Shown one piece after another: positions 15,333 to 24,345 of a stretch of DNA of 64,000 bases. The translations under genes and the position numbers were made by a program. Numbering within the stretch: the stretch's first letter is position 1; every line of letters starts with the position of its first letter. This DNA comes from Peptococcaceae bacterium 1198_IL3148 (GTDB taxonomy: Bacteria; Bacillota; Desulfotomaculia; Desulfotomaculales; Desulfohalotomaculaceae). Location: contig JBAIYS010000003.1 of assembly GCA_036763105.1 (NCBI GenBank), positions 62,001 through 126,000 on the forward strand, written 5' to 3'. A model generated the notes under the pieces. The model did no database searches. It saw nothing but the letters and a program-made list of their open reading frames with translations, and was not told the DNA's origin.

Positions 15333-16685
15333 TTATACCTCCATCATCTGAATTGGAAATAGTTTTAACGGATCATCTACTTCAAGAAGATGGTAAATAC
15401 TAAATTCATACACCGGTCCCACTTTAAAATCAGATGGGGAATAGGGAAAAGCTAAGTTACCAGCGGTGGCAATTCGATCAGGATAACCATAATGAAGCAT
15501 TGTGCTTCTAGTAAAACTACATATTGTGTTAGCTGTTTCTTGGGTGTCCGCCACAACATCGATGACAATACCAAGCTCGTGACCGGTGGCTTCAGTGGGT
15601 TCTAAATCTCCCATGACACCGTTCTTGCCATAGATGTGGAAATGTAAATTATAATTATATCCTTGCTTTTGGAAGTTATCTTTAACCCTAAGTTTCACTG
15701 CGTTGATAATTTCATCAATTTTACTGATCATAATAGCATCACGACAGCCAGCAATGGATACCGTCCGATATCCAATTTTTTTGGCGCCTTCTAATTTAAC
15801 GGTATAGTTAATGGCGGGGACAAATTTGCTGCCAGTTACCTTCACAGCTTTGTCACTATTTTGTTCAAAGGATGTATTCTGTAAACTTAAAATTCCCCCG
15901 GGCCCCGGTAATTCATAGGGATTTGTCTTTTCATATAAAGTGTGGGCAGCAACGGACGTTACGCTACAGCGTCTGTTATCGGCCAGGGGTTGAATAATAA
16001 AACCGTCCGGTTGAATAATACCCAATGCTGAATCACTGCCGCTGCCGGGTTCTGCAGCAATGGCACCACATTCTAAAATTTTACCCATATGTACGGCTAG
16101 TCCTGGGTCGTAACCTTTTCTAATGGCATCGGCCGCAAAAACCGCTGGGTCATAACAACGTCCAGCCAGTATTACTTGCGCCCCTTCATCCAGTGCTTTA
16201 ATCAGTGGCTCAATTCCCATTTGAGCCACTATATTAGTAGATTTTTTAATGTCCTCCGCGGTAAGTTCCGGGGCCGGATGCAATGGAGTTATCCGGCCTG
16301 CCTGTAACTGGTCTAAAAGAAAATCTTTGTCTAATTCTGCTGTAATTACCGCCAGTTTAAAGTGATAATTTTGCTCCTTTGCTATTTCTTTAATAATGTC
16401 CAAATTCCATTCCAGATGGCTATTGGCTCCACTGCCACCAGCAGTACCAATTAAAACTGGTATGTTGCGCTCCAAACCTGCGGCAATGATGATTTCTAAA
16501 TCCCTTTTTACAGCGTTGCGATCGGTAAAGGACACCCCTGCCCCCAGATAGTAGGGCCCAGGGTCGCTGGAACCAGCATCCACGGCAATTACATCTGGTT
16601 GATATTTTAAACCTTCGTTAAAGGAAGACTCCGGAAAACCATAGCCTAAAATGGCAGTGGGCGAAAGCACTCGATATTCTTTCAT
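15333..16685 (-). CDS. AtuA/DUF1446-family protein
   Basis: A 450-residue protein of the acyclic terpene utilisation AtuA (DUF1446) family. Recognisable stretches are VIAVDAGSSDPGPYYLG, PVLIGTAGGSGANSHLEW, ILAGRCYDPAVFAA and CGAIAAEPGSGSDSALG. Some relatives act in terpenoid or branched acyl-CoA breakdown in Pseudomonas; in Clostridia the substrate is unknown. It is probably a cytoplasmic enzyme working with the DUF4387 protein encoded next. Confidence 0.82.
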   Translation of the reverse strand: MKEYRVLSPTAILGYGFPESSFNEGLKYQPDVIAVDAGSSDPGPYYLGAGVSFTDRNAVKRDLEIIIAAGLERNIPVLIGTAGGSGANSHLEWNLDIIKEIAKEQNYHFKLAVITAELDKDFLLDQLQAGRITPLHPAPELTAEDIKKSTNIVAQMGIEPLIKALDEGAQVILAGRCYDPAVFAADAIRKGYDPGLAVHMGKILECGAIAAEPGSGSDSALGIIQPDGFIIQPLADNRRCSVTSVAAHTLYEKTNPYELPGPGGILSLQNTSFEQNSDKAVKVTGSKFVPAINYTVKLEGAKKIGYRTVSIAGCRDAIMISKIDEIINAVKLRVKDNFQKQGYNYNLHFHIYGKNGVMGDLEPTEATGHELGIVIDVVADTQETANTICSFTRSTMLHYGYPDRIATAGNLAFPYSPSDFKVGPVYEFSIYHLLEVDDPLKLFPIQMMEV

Positions 16686-16747
16686 GGCTCATTCCTCCCT
16701 CAATATTTACAGTATCATATCACATTATGTTATTTAATATAAATCTA

Positions 16748-17995
16748 TTATTTTGCTATATTTAACACCCGCTCAGCGGCGCTTAGTACACCTAACTTTA
16801 CATATTCTTTAGATAACCCACCTTGTAAATATACGGCATAGGGGTCCCTTAATGGCCCGTCTGCTGACAACTCAATGGAGGCACCCTGAACAAAGGTTCC
16901 TGCCGCCATCACCACCGCATCTTCATAACCAGGCATGCCATCGGGTTCAGGCACCACATAAGAATCCACCGGTGAAGCACTTTGTAATCCACGACAGAAC
17001 TCCACCAGCTTGTCCGCAGTACCAAGTTTAACGGCCTGAATGATGTCTGTTCTATATTCGTCATAACGGGGTGACACTTCATAATCTAAACGTTCAAATA
17101 GCCTGGCAGCAAATACTGCACCCTTTAAAGATTCGGTTACCACATGGGGGGCTAAAAATATGCCTTGCATCAAAAGGCGTTGATGATTCAATGTTGGCCC
17201 CACCTCAGCGCCAATACCTGGGGCAGTCCAGCGGTTGGCAGCCATATCCACCAGGTCCTGCCTGCCCACTATATAGCCACCGGTGGGAGCTATACCACCG
17301 CCAGGATTTTTAATTAACGAACCAGCAATTAAATCGGCTCCCACATGTAGAGGTTCCCTTGATTCCACCAGTTCGCCATAACAATTATCTACAAAAACAA
17401 TGGTCTTTGGACTTCTGGCTTTGATAAAATCCACCAACTGCTTAATGCCATCTATATTCAGAGATGGGCGCCAAGCGTAGCCACGGGAACGTTGCACCAT
17501 CACCATTTTAACGTCAGCGGATAAAGCTCGGTCTATACCATCCCAATCAAGATCACCATTTGGCAGTAGCTCAATTTGATTGTAGTTCACTCCTAATCTT
17601 TTTAACGAACCACTGGCATTACCTCGAATACCAATGGTTTCCTCCAAAGTGTCGTAAGGGGAGCCTTGGACTGCCAATAGGTTATCTCCCGGCTGCAGTA
17701 CTCCCAAAAGGCAAAGGGCAATGGCATGGGTGCCGGAAACAATTTGCCCCCGAACCAATGCAGCCTCCCCACCAAAAACTGCAGCATAAATATTTTCCAG
17801 CACATCTCTACCGGCATCTCCATAACCGTATCCACTGCCACCCTTTAAATGAAAATCACTAACCCGATTATCTCTAAAGGCCTGCAAAACCCTTTGATGA
17901 TTTACTAAGGCCTTTTGTTCTATGGTTTGATAAATATGACCTACTTCTGTCTCCACTTCCTCAGCCAGTTGATATAATTTATTGCTAATCTGCAT
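16748..17995 (-). CDS. Methionine gamma-lyase-family / aluminium resistance protein (YnbB-like)
   Basis: PLP enzyme of the Cys/Met-metabolism fold, 415 residues. SLIKNPGGGIAPTGGYIVGR contains the likely PLP Lys, and VFVDNCYGELVE the Asp that contacts the cofactor. It belongs to the COG4100 group annotated as aluminium resistance or methionine gamma-lyase; the real reaction in cells is uncertain. Two adjacent ATGs exist; the second (17995) is six bases after AGGAGG and is preferred to 17998. The neighbourhood with spoVK, hfq and miaA matches that of Bacillus ynbB. Confidence 0.85.
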   Translation of the reverse strand: MQISNKLYQLAEEVETEVGHIYQTIEQKALVNHQRVLQAFRDNRVSDFHLKGGSGYGYGDAGRDVLENIYAAVFGGEAALVRGQIVSGTHAIALCLLGVLQPGDNLLAVQGSPYDTLEETIGIRGNASGSLKRLGVNYNQIELLPNGDLDWDGIDRALSADVKMVMVQRSRGYAWRPSLNIDGIKQLVDFIKARSPKTIVFVDNCYGELVESREPLHVGADLIAGSLIKNPGGGIAPTGGYIVGRQDLVDMAANRWTAPGIGAEVGPTLNHQRLLMQGIFLAPHVVTESLKGAVFAARLFERLDYEVSPRYDEYRTDIIQAVKLGTADKLVEFCRGLQSASPVDSYVVPEPDGMPGYEDAVVMAAGTFVQGASIELSADGPLRDPYAVYLQGGLSKEYVKLGVLSAAERVLNIAK

Positions 17996-18008
17996 CATAG
18001 TCCTCCTG

Positions 18009-18977
18009 TCAATTTTCTGTTAAGTCATCGTAAGCATTAATTATGTCCTCTAGTGTGATAATCATTAACTCTTCTCGACTGAGTTTAGACTGCTTATAAT
18101 TTAGCAAGCGCACCGCTTGCAAACGCATTGAGCGTTCAATTAAATTTCTCACCAACCTGGCATTGCCACTGTTGCGGTGTAGTCTGGCTCGCTCCTTTAA
18201 TAAAACTCTCATCTGTTCCTCAGCTTCTGGTGTTAACTTATATTCACGTTCGTTGAGCATTAATGTAGCAATCTCCATTAACTGCTGTATAGTATAATCC
18301 GGAAAGGTAATATGAATGGGAAATCTTGAGCGCAATCCAGGATTGCTTTCAATAAAATCATCCATTTCCCGTTGATAGCCTGCCAATATTAGAATCAAAT
18401 TATCTTTATTATCCTCCATTGATTTTACCATACAATCAATACACTCTTTGCCAAAATCTTTATCTCCGCCCCTGGCCAGTGAATAGGCTTCATCGATAAA
18501 TAAAATCCCCCCCAAAGCCTTTTTTATTTGGTCTCGGGTGCGCTTAGCGGTATGGCCAATATACTCGCCCACCAAATCGGCCCTTTCCACTTCAATAATA
18601 TGCCCTTTGTTTAGTACACCCATTTCTTTAAATAATTGACCTAGTAGTCTGGCCACCGTAGTTTTACCAGTGCCCGGGTTACCTTTAAATATCATATGTA
18701 ATACCATTGGCTCATGGGCTAATTTTTCTTTTTCCCTTAATCTCTGAATCTCAATAAAGGCATGCAACTCTTTAATTAGTTTCTTTACACTTTCTAAGCC
18801 AATTAATTTGTTGATTTCGTCCATTATTTCTTTAACGCCCTTATGTTGGTTCTGTTCCTCATAGTTCGACGGTCGTTCAACCACTGGCTTAATGGGCCCT
18901 AATTTTCGGCGTGGTACTTCTTTTTTATGGGCAGGTTCTACCCGCTCTGGGTTTTGCCACATTTTAATTTTTACCAA
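18009..18977 (-). CDS. spoVK: Stage V sporulation protein K (AAA ATPase)
   Basis: AAA+ ATPase of the CbbX/SpoVK family, 322 residues. A basic N-terminus (about 1-50) precedes the ATPase core: Walker A FKGNPGTGKTTVARLLG, Walker B ILFIDEAYSLARGG, and the arginine-finger region GLRSRFPIHITFPDY. It starts at TTG 18977 behind GAGGTGA. In Bacillus the gene is needed for spore maturation in the mother cell, and it sits beside hfq/ynbB as here. Confidence 0.9.
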   Translation of the reverse strand: MVKIKMWQNPERVEPAHKKEVPRRKLGPIKPVVERPSNYEEQNQHKGVKEIMDEINKLIGLESVKKLIKELHAFIEIQRLREKEKLAHEPMVLHMIFKGNPGTGKTTVARLLGQLFKEMGVLNKGHIIEVERADLVGEYIGHTAKRTRDQIKKALGGILFIDEAYSLARGGDKDFGKECIDCMVKSMEDNKDNLILILAGYQREMDDFIESNPGLRSRFPIHITFPDYTIQQLMEIATLMLNEREYKLTPEAEEQMRVLLKERARLHRNSGNARLVRNLIERSMRLQAVRLLNYKQSKLSREELMIITLEDIINAYDDLTEN

Positions 18978-19072
18978 ATCACGTCACCTCGCGGGCTAAT
19001 ATTCCTCTATTTATCATGTATACGCCCGCGATTAGAATAACTGAACAACAAATTCACAGTGAAAAAAGAAGA

Positions 19073-19094
19073 CCTCTCACTTTTAGGAGAGAGG
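19073..19094 (-). terminator. Terminator after hfq
   Basis: CCTCTC/GAGAGG hairpin (19073-19078, 19089-19094) followed on the minus strand by a T-rich run (TCTTCTTTTTT), ten bases past the hfq stop. Confidence 0.8.
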
Positions 19095-19104
19095 CCAACT
19101 TATT

Positions 19105-19347
19105 TTAAGCATTTTTACCTTCCGGAGAGTTCATGTTCACAGGCCTTACTGGACTAATGGTAGATATGGCATGCTTATATACCATCATTTGCTTACCCTC
19201 ACTCTCCAGTATTACTGTAAAGTTATCAAATCCTTTAACCAATCCCTTAAGTTGAAACCCATTAACTAAAAACATAGTAATGGGAATGCTATCTTTGCGA
19301 ACTTGGTTCAAAAAAGCATCTTGCAAATTAATTTGAGTTTTGTTCAT
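19105..19347 (-). CDS. hfq: RNA chaperone Hfq
   Basis: Sm-like RNA-binding hexamer subunit, 80 residues. Sm1 contains [20 protein letters not shown] and Sm2 ends in VYKHAISTI, with the YKH motif that binds U-rich 3' ends. The short C-terminus ([15 protein letters not shown]) is usual for Firmicutes. It starts at ATG 19347 behind GGAGGG, 32 bases after miaA. Confidence 0.96.
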   Translation of the reverse strand: MNKTQINLQDAFLNQVRKDSIPITMFLVNGFQLKGLVKGFDNFTVILESEGKQMMVYKHAISTISPVRPVNMNSPEGKNA

Positions 19348-19379
19348 GGAACTCCCTCCACTTTATCTTTATTTTTAAA

Positions 19380-20330
19380 TCATTTCGACGCCACAGAAAT
19401 CTTTTCCTGCAATAAGTTTATAATTTCATTGGTTACTTGCGCTGTGCTATCATAATTATGCATATCTATCCAATGTATTCGTGGGTCCCTTCTAAACCAA
19501 GTTAATTGACGCTTGGCAAATCGTCTAGTATCCCGCTTTAGCAGCTCAATGGCTGCTTCCAGCGTGGTTTCCCCCGCCAGATAAGCTACTATCTCTTTAT
19601 AGCCTAACCCTTGCATAGCGGTACTTGATCGGTTTATGCCCTGTCGTAGTAACATTTTAACTTCGTCGATCAAACCCGCCGCCAGCATATTATCCACCCG
19701 TTGTTCGATACGCCGATACAGCATCTCCCTAGGCATGGTCAAGCCAAAAATAGAGACCTGGTATTTTGCTTTACTTTGATAACTGGCACACTGCATACTG
19801 GAAAAGGGTTTGCCAGTGAGTTTATATACCTCTAAAGCGCGGATTACTCTACGAATATTGTTGGGATGAATATTTTCGGCTGCCACAGGGTCCACTTGTA
19901 CAAGTTGATTATGTAACCACACACCGCCCTTTTCGGCGGCTTGCCTTTGCAAGTGCAATCTAAATTCAACGTCTTCACCAGGGATATCAAAATTATATTC
20001 ATCGATAATTGATCGAATATATAAACCAGTACCGCCGACAATGATGGGCAGTCTGTTCTTAGTGTGTATTTTATGGATGGCCTCTTCGGCATGCTGTTGG
20101 TACTTAGCCACGTTATACTCCTCTAAGGGAGATATTATATCTATTAAATGGTGTGGTACCCCCCTTTGCTCCTGTGGGGTAGGTTTGGCAGTGCCTATAT
20201 CCATAGATTTGTAAACTAACATAGAGTCTGCCGAAACCACTTCACCATTTAATCTGAGCGCCAGCTCAACTCCCACCGCCGTTTTGCCAGTGGCTGTGGG
20301 TCCAACAATGGCTATTAACGTTTTTTTCAT
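19380..20330 (-). CDS. miaA: tRNA dimethylallyltransferase MiaA
   Basis: Transfers dimethylallyl to N6 of A37 in tRNAs reading UNN codons; 316 residues. The P-loop is IVGPTATGKTAVGVELA, followed by VSADSMLVYKSMDIGTAKP, VGGTGLYIRSI and the C-terminal RRFAKRQLTWFRRDPRI. Its ATG overlaps the methyltransferase stop by four bases. MiaB, which acts next on the same base, is encoded at 29653-30990 in this window. Confidence 0.96.
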   Translation of the reverse strand: MKKTLIAIVGPTATGKTAVGVELALRLNGEVVSADSMLVYKSMDIGTAKPTPQEQRGVPHHLIDIISPLEEYNVAKYQQHAEEAIHKIHTKNRLPIIVGGTGLYIRSIIDEYNFDIPGEDVEFRLHLQRQAAEKGGVWLHNQLVQVDPVAAENIHPNNIRRVIRALEVYKLTGKPFSSMQCASYQSKAKYQVSIFGLTMPREMLYRRIEQRVDNMLAAGLIDEVKMLLRQGINRSSTAMQGLGYKEIVAYLAGETTLEAAIELLKRDTRRFAKRQLTWFRRDPRIHWIDMHNYDSTAQVTNEIINLLQEKISVASK

Positions 20331-21136
20331 TCATCATCACCCCCAATAATAATCACGCCATAAGCAACGGGGGAATTTTTGCCACCAACCACCTGTTTAA
20401 AACCTAATCGATAAAATTCATTGCTTCCGTTTGCTTCTTTCATTACCACCCGCTTTTTAGCCACCCTGCATGCTTCTTTGATGGTTTTTAAATTTAAAGG
20501 GGCATGGTTTGCCAATTGCCGCAGGGGAGTCATACTGGTTGATTTGTGCAATGGATTGCGAAACATCGGGTCAAAGTAGATCACATCTATACTTTTATCA
20601 GGTAAAGCACAGAGGTATCGCTGGTGATTGGCATTGATTACCTTTATCCCTCTTACCGCCTTGACCAACGTCGGACTGTTATTGTTATAATGAGCGATGC
20701 CATCAGCAACCACATAGGCCATTAGTGGATTAACCTCTAAACCGGTAACCAAGCCTTTAGCCCCGGTAATATAATTGGCCACAATGGCGTCCGATGCTAA
20801 ACCAAGGGTACAGTCAAGCACACAGTCCATAGAACCCAAACCCATGGCATCAATCATTTGATCAGTATGCCCATTTTTTAAAGCCTTAATGCGTAATTTT
20901 GCCATTCCTGGATGAAAAAAGAATTCTTGGCCATTAACATAAATTGACAAACGATCCTTTGACACCACTAGAATACCATTGCTGTTATATTTGGTTTCTA
21001 ATTCTGGCAAAGGGCATCGTTTTCTGGGGGTGTAGGGTATGTTCAGCTGCTGGGCAATCTCCAACGCCCTGGCAATTAATTGTTCAGAAGATTTTACTGA
21101 TGTAGTTACCAAATAATTATTTTGTAAACCAATCAT
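20327..21136 (-). CDS. RsmJ-like SAM-dependent methyltransferase
   Basis: A 269-residue class I methyltransferase of the SAM_MT (RsmJ/YhiQ) family. SAM-binding segments are MDCVLDCTLGLASDAIVA and GLVTGLEVNPLMAYVVADG; the catalytic motif is DVIYFDPMFRNPLH. RsmJ methylates G1516 of 16S rRNA in Escherichia coli; Firmicute members between mutL and miaA are less studied, so the target is inferred. It overlaps both neighbours by four bases, so translation of mutL, this gene and miaA is coupled. Confidence 0.78.
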   Translation of the reverse strand: MIGLQNNYLVTTSVKSSEQLIARALEIAQQLNIPYTPRKRCPLPELETKYNSNGILVVSKDRLSIYVNGQEFFFHPGMAKLRIKALKNGHTDQMIDAMGLGSMDCVLDCTLGLASDAIVANYITGAKGLVTGLEVNPLMAYVVADGIAHYNNNSPTLVKAVRGIKVINANHQRYLCALPDKSIDVIYFDPMFRNPLHKSTSMTPLRQLANHAPLNLKTIKEACRVAKKRVVMKEANGSNEFYRLGFKQVVGGKNSPVAYGVIIIGGDDE

Positions 21137-22968
21137 CGCTTAAACCTCTTTATCAGTTCGTCAAATGTTAGACGAATAATGGTTGGCCTGCCATGGGGAC
21201 AACTAAATGGGTTGCTCAGTTCTTTAATTTGATTAATTAAATTTTCCATTTCCATTGTTGATAGCTTTTGTCCCGCTTTAATTGCATTGCGACAGGCTAA
21301 ACTGGCTGCTAATTTTTCATGGAAATAATCGGTTTTAGTATCTAAGATATCAAAGAAAAATTTAGCTTCTTCGCCAGCGGGAAAGCCATTGGGAACACCT
21401 CTAATTAAATAATTATTACCACCAAAGTGTTCTATTATAAAACCAACTTGTCTAATGGCGATAATGTTATCTGTTAATATTTGAGTTTCGTGATGGTTTA
21501 ATTCCAACACCACTGGTACCAAAAGCATTTGACTGTCATGTTCCTTATCCTGTTGTTGAGAGTAATATTCATAAAGTACCCTTTCATGGGCAGCATGCTG
21601 ATCGATGATATACAAACCATCGGGACCTTGACATAATATATAAGTGGGTAGCAATTGGCCTATTGGTAACAGGTCTGGAAAATTGTCCTGCATGGGTTGC
21701 TTTTGATACGTTTCTTTAGTTTCCTGCCATGCCTGGTTAGGGGAATTTACCGCTATATTTGCCGTCTCATATCGATCAGCTGTCTGATTATTTAGCTGCT
21801 GGTTTATCAATTTCTTTTGTCCAGAAGCTATTGGGTTTATTGGTTCAGGGCTGATGGATAAATCTAATTTGGTCTGCTTAAATACTGCTTCTTCTTGATT
21901 CTTTGGTTCTTTAGCTTCCACCGGGCTTTGGCTGACCTTTGGTTGCATTACTGGTTGTTCCAGTTGTGGCACCACCATTACTGTTCTAAGGGCTTTTTTT
22001 ACCGCAGCTATAATTATTTGACACAGTTCTCGTTCTTTGCTGATACGCACTTCCATCTTTGCAGGGTGCACATTGACATCCACTAAAGTGGGATCAATCT
22101 CCACTGTCAACACCGCCACTGGATAGCGATTGGAAGATAATAGAGTAAAATAGGCTTGTTGTAACGCATCGGAAATTATTTTGCTTTTAACATAGCGGCC
22201 ATTTACTAACAGCGTTTGGTTTGTCCTGGTGGCACGATTTAATTCTGGCTTACCAACGTAACCGCCAATGAAAATGCCATCCCCCTGGCCCTCAATGGGC
22301 AGCATTTTTCTGGCCATTTGCACTCCGTTAACGGCAGCTATGGTATCTAAAAGTTTGCCGTTACCTGGGGTCTCCAGCAATATCCGGTTTTGAGAAATTA
22401 GTTTAAAATTAACATCCGGACGGGATAGAGCCAGTCGGGAAATAAGATCACTAATCATTGCGGTTTCCGCTGCTGCGCTTTTTAAGTGCTTTTTGCGGGC
22501 CGGTGTGTTAAAGAATAAATCTTTAATTGTGATGCTAGTGCCAGGTGGACAACCAACTGGCTCGGTATTCACAATCTGCCCGCCCTCAAGTTCTAATTTT
22601 GTACCACCATCACTATTTTGGGTTCTAGTAACCATTGTCACCAGTGACACCGCAGCAATGCTGGGCAGCGCCTCGCCACGGAAACCAAGGGTAGCTACAT
22701 GAAATAAATCCTCAACTTTATTTATTTTGCTGGTGGCATGCCTGAGGAAAGCCAATGCGGCATCATCTGGTTCGATGCCGCATCCGTTATCACTGACAGT
22801 GATGGAAGTGATACCCCCATCTTTAATGTCAATACTTATTCTTGTTGCCCCAGAATCCAGAGCATTTTCCACCAGTTCCTTAACCACAGAAAAGGGTCGT
22901 TCCACAACTTCTCCCGCTGCAATTTTATTTGCAGTTTGTTGATCTAAAACTTTGATTTTAGGCAACAA
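21133..22968 (-). CDS. mutL: DNA mismatch repair protein MutL
   Basis: GHKL ATPase of mismatch repair, 611 residues. The N-terminal ATPase has VVKELVENALDSGATRI, DNGCGI, HATSKI, GFRGEAL and FFNTPARKKHLK. A low-complexity linker (about 340-425) leads to the C-terminal dimerisation domain. IIDQHAAHERVLYE is the DQHAxxERxxYE metal-binding site of a nicking MutL, and SCPHGRP is near the end. TTG start at 22968 or 22965 after GGGGGA. Together with MutS (26100-28727) it repairs replication errors. Confidence 0.95.
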   Translation of the reverse strand: MLPKIKVLDQQTANKIAAGEVVERPFSVVKELVENALDSGATRISIDIKDGGITSITVSDNGCGIEPDDAALAFLRHATSKINKVEDLFHVATLGFRGEALPSIAAVSLVTMVTRTQNSDGGTKLELEGGQIVNTEPVGCPPGTSITIKDLFFNTPARKKHLKSAAAETAMISDLISRLALSRPDVNFKLISQNRILLETPGNGKLLDTIAAVNGVQMARKMLPIEGQGDGIFIGGYVGKPELNRATRTNQTLLVNGRYVKSKIISDALQQAYFTLLSSNRYPVAVLTVEIDPTLVDVNVHPAKMEVRISKERELCQIIIAAVKKALRTVMVVPQLEQPVMQPKVSQSPVEAKEPKNQEEAVFKQTKLDLSISPEPINPIASGQKKLINQQLNNQTADRYETANIAVNSPNQAWQETKETYQKQPMQDNFPDLLPIGQLLPTYILCQGPDGLYIIDQHAAHERVLYEYYSQQQDKEHDSQMLLVPVVLELNHHETQILTDNIIAIRQVGFIIEHFGGNNYLIRGVPNGFPAGEEAKFFFDILDTKTDYFHEKLAASLACRNAIKAGQKLSTMEMENLINQIKELSNPFSCPHGRPTIIRLTFDELIKRFKR

Positions 22969-22989
22969 TTATCCCCCATTTACTTCTCA

Positions 22990-24345
22990 TTATCCCTCTG
23001 TTAGCCATTCAGACTGGTCTTCCCGCCGGAAGGTGATAAATGTATCTTCCGTTTTGTCCTGTAGGTAAACATAAGAATAGCGATAATCTTTTTTCGCTTC
23101 TTGGTAGGCGTCCCAAGCTTCCGCTATGCATTTTTTACAACAGCGATTATGAATGGATATTGCTAAAACTCGACAACGTCCTAATTTAGGTTGAATTGCA
23201 TGGGAATCAATAATTACATAACCAGGACAATCAAAACATGTTCTCACTTTTTCTAACTGTTTTTCTTCAAAGTACTCAGTATCGTAAAAAATATTTTTAG
23301 GTCTTTGGTAGTATTTATTGCTACCGCACAATTGATCTATGGTGATTTCTTTACTTTTACGCCAAGTGGTTTGTAAACTATCCACCATTCGACAAACATA
23401 CTCAGTAACTTTGGAATTCTCAACGTTTTTTCCCGGTTGATAGTCCGGTTCGGTAACATTTGAGTAATCCTTACCGGCCAATGCCAACAATATCGCTAAA
23501 TTTACATAGGGCAACGCTGTTTCTATGGCGTAACCCCCTTCTAAAACAGCTAGGTTTGGCCGGAGTTTTTCGGTTAATTGGGCATATCCTTGGGCGGTGA
23601 TCAACATACTGCCCAAAGGATCTGTATAATGGTTATCCTGACCGGCAGAGTTTATAATGAATTCTGGTTGAAAATCCTGTAGCACCGGTAAAATGAGATT
23701 ATCCACCACATAATGTAAACTTTTATCCGTTACCCCTGGGGGCAGCGGAATATTAATGGTACTGCCATATGCTGTCGGTCCTCCCAGCTCATCGGTAAAA
23801 CCGGTGCCTGGGTAAAGGGTGCGCCCATCTTGATGGAATGATATAAAAAGCACATCCGGATCATGATAATATATGTCTTGGGTTCCATCGCCATGGTGAA
23901 CATCGGTATCCACAATGGCGATTTTTTTAATGCCATAGGTTCTGCGCAAGTGTTCTATAACCACCGCTTCATTGTTGATGCTACAAAACCCTCGATTACC
24001 ATGAACCACACGCATGGCATGGTGACCAGGGGGACGTACAATGGCAAATCCATTGGTGATTTCTTTATTTATAATTCGGTCGCTTAACCGCATGGCAGCA
24101 CCGGCAGCGATGCGGTGAGCAGCCAATACCTGATCATCCACATTTGGTACACAAAAATGAACCCTAGAGATATCGTGGGGAGTGGCAACCCGAGGAGAAT
24201 ACTCAACAATCTCTGGCAAATCCAACACGCCCTCTTCGAAAATCTGATCTCTGGTATATAAAAGCCTTTCTTCCCGTTCCGGGTGAATGTCTGATATGGA
24301 CCAATCAAAGGCTGGGAAAAACACTAATCCGGTTTTATTTATCAT
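22990..24345 (-). CDS. Histone deacetylase-family protein with Cys-rich C-terminal extension
   Basis: Class I/II HDAC-fold metal hydrolase, 451 residues. Catalytic motifs are intact: RPPGHHAMRVVHGNRGFC, DTDVHHGDGTQ, SAGQDNHYTDPLG and LEGGYA. The bacterial relatives AcuC and acetylpolyamine amidohydrolases remove acetyl groups from lysine or polyamines. After about residue 330 comes a roughly 120-residue extension with several Cys (VRTCFDCPG, GRCRVL, NRCCKKCIAEAW) that looks like a zinc-binding module. ATG 24345, behind GGGGGGAG, overlaps the hydantoinase-like gene stop by four bases. The substrate is unknown; deacetylation of an AcuA-modified acyl-CoA synthetase is a possibility. Confidence 0.85.
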   Translation of the reverse strand: MINKTGLVFFPAFDWSISDIHPEREERLLYTRDQIFEEGVLDLPEIVEYSPRVATPHDISRVHFCVPNVDDQVLAAHRIAAGAAMRLSDRIINKEITNGFAIVRPPGHHAMRVVHGNRGFCSINNEAVVIEHLRRTYGIKKIAIVDTDVHHGDGTQDIYYHDPDVLFISFHQDGRTLYPGTGFTDELGGPTAYGSTINIPLPPGVTDKSLHYVVDNLILPVLQDFQPEFIINSAGQDNHYTDPLGSMLITAQGYAQLTEKLRPNLAVLEGGYAIETALPYVNLAILLALAGKDYSNVTEPDYQPGKNVENSKVTEYVCRMVDSLQTTWRKSKEITIDQLCGSNKYYQRPKNIFYDTEYFEEKQLEKVRTCFDCPGYVIIDSHAIQPKLGRCRVLAISIHNRCCKKCIAEAWDAYQEAKKDYRYSYVYLQDKTEDTFITFRREDQSEWLTEG

